Assembly: GCA_003164475.1 (NCBI GenBank)
Contig: PLTL01000352.1
Location: forward strand, 1,697 to 8,378
Direction of reading: 5' to 3'
DNA from: Candidatus Dormiibacterota bacterium
Lineage (GTDB): Bacteria; Chloroflexota; Dormibacteria; UBA8260; Bog-877
DNA length: 6,682 bases
Under the pieces are notes generated by a model that saw nothing but the letters and a program-made list of their open reading frames with translations, searched no databases and was not told where the DNA came from. Positions 6,361-6,682 of this stretch are shown here, one piece after another; the stretch's first letter is position 1, and each line of letters opens with the position of its first letter. Both the position numbers and the translations under genes were made by a program.

Positions 6361-6500
6361 CCCGAATCGCGATCGGGATGCGGGCACTTCTCTTCCAGTA
6401 GGATGGCAAGGGGAATGGCGCTCGTTGGGCCGACGAGCGACTTGCCCCAGCGGTTGCTTTGTGTTCGGGTCCCGGGCCAGCCTCGGCTGGGTTCCGGACC
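6361..6500 (+). other. Hairpin-rich leader upstream of the ATPase gene
   Basis: Three consecutive hairpins precede the ATPase gene. CCCGA/TCGGG (6361-6377) holds an ATCGCGAT palindrome. CGCTCGT/ACGAGCG (6419-6439) is a perfect 7-bp stem with a 7-nt loop. The third (6468-6500) has outer GGTCC/GGACC and inner CCAGC/GCTGG arms around a CTCG loop. None is followed by a T run and I do not recognise a known riboswitch. They could affect transcript stability or elongation. Confidence 0.4.
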
Positions 6501-6545
6501 AGATGTGTGCACCCCGGCTTAGGTCACGAGGGAGGTACTCGGCAC

Positions 6546-6682
6546 ATGGCCACGATCCAGCTGGAAGGGGTGACCAAAGTCTACCCCAACCATGTCCAGG
6601 CGGTCTCCGACCTCAGCTTGGACGTGGCGGACGGGGAGTTCATGGTCTTGGTAGGCCCCTCTGGCTGCGGCAAGACCACGGC
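6546..6682 (+). CDS. ABC transporter ATPase, MalK/MsmK/UgpC type, N-terminal part
   Basis: The first 45 residues are visible before the window ends. They read as the start of a sugar-importer ATPase of the MalK/MsmK/UgpC (CUT1) group: KVYPN with the A-loop Tyr13 that stacks on adenine, then the conserved DLSLDVADGEFMVLVGPSGCGK run with the complete Walker A motif GPSGCGKTT at 37-45. The start is ATG at 6546 with GAGGGAGG ending 10 nt upstream, a good site, and the first residues MATIQLEGVTKVY match the usual length of these proteins. The protein would sit on the cytoplasmic face and dock on the EAA loops of the permeases. The gene is divergent from the other importer genes, so it may have its own control and may serve more than one importer; many CUT1 ATPases are shared. 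The truncation is only the window edge. Confidence 0.93.
   Translation, partial: MATIQLEGVTKVYPNHVQAVSDLSLDVADGEFMVLVGPSGCGKTT

Noticed and set aside
6183..6401. A 72-codon plus-strand frame before the ATPase gene
   Set aside because: No ribosome site before the ATG, no motif, and it overlaps the possible ATPase promoter. A real small gene cannot be excluded but is unsupported.

Overview
The window is G+C-rich bacterial DNA. It carries the membrane and binding-protein genes of one carbohydrate ABC importer, a sugar-mutarotase-like enzyme, and the start of a MalK/MsmK/UgpC-type ATPase gene on the opposite strand. Frequent GTG/TTG starts, good Shine-Dalgarno sites and an Ala-rich signal peptide would fit a high-G+C Gram-positive, such as an Actinomycetota member, or a terrestrial Chloroflexota/Dormibacterota-like lineage. 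That is a guess from style. No taxonomic marker gene is present.

Minus-strand unit, in order of transcription: a promoter with operator-like dyads (about 4909-4977), an extracellular sugar-binding protein (4788-3451), a 152-nt spacer with two strong hairpins, an MalF/UgpA-type permease (3298-2360), an MalG/UgpE-type permease (2360-1467, start overlapping the previous stop by one base), a 231-nt spacer with a G-quadruplex-type motif on the coding strand, and a DUF5107/galactose-mutarotase-like protein (1235-249) that starts with TTG. After a further 217-nt gap another minus-strand gene probably begins at base 31 and leaves the window at its left edge.

Plus strand: between the binding-protein gene and base 6546 lie about 1.76 kb in which I find no convincing gene. 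This stretch holds the minus-strand promoter at its left end, several perfect dyads and hairpins in the middle, and a possible promoter plus a structured leader at its right end. From 6546 the ATPase gene runs out of the window just after its Walker A motif.

Likely joint function (inference): the binding protein captures a sugar or oligosaccharide outside the cell, the two permeases form the channel, the divergent ATPase powers uptake, and the mutarotase-like enzyme acts on the imported sugar or a product of it. The substrate cannot be read from the sequence. The transporter is an ordinary CUT1-type system. The less ordinary parts are the long gene-free divergent region, the layered dyads at the promoter, the structured spacers, and a mutarotase-like protein of undefined activity.
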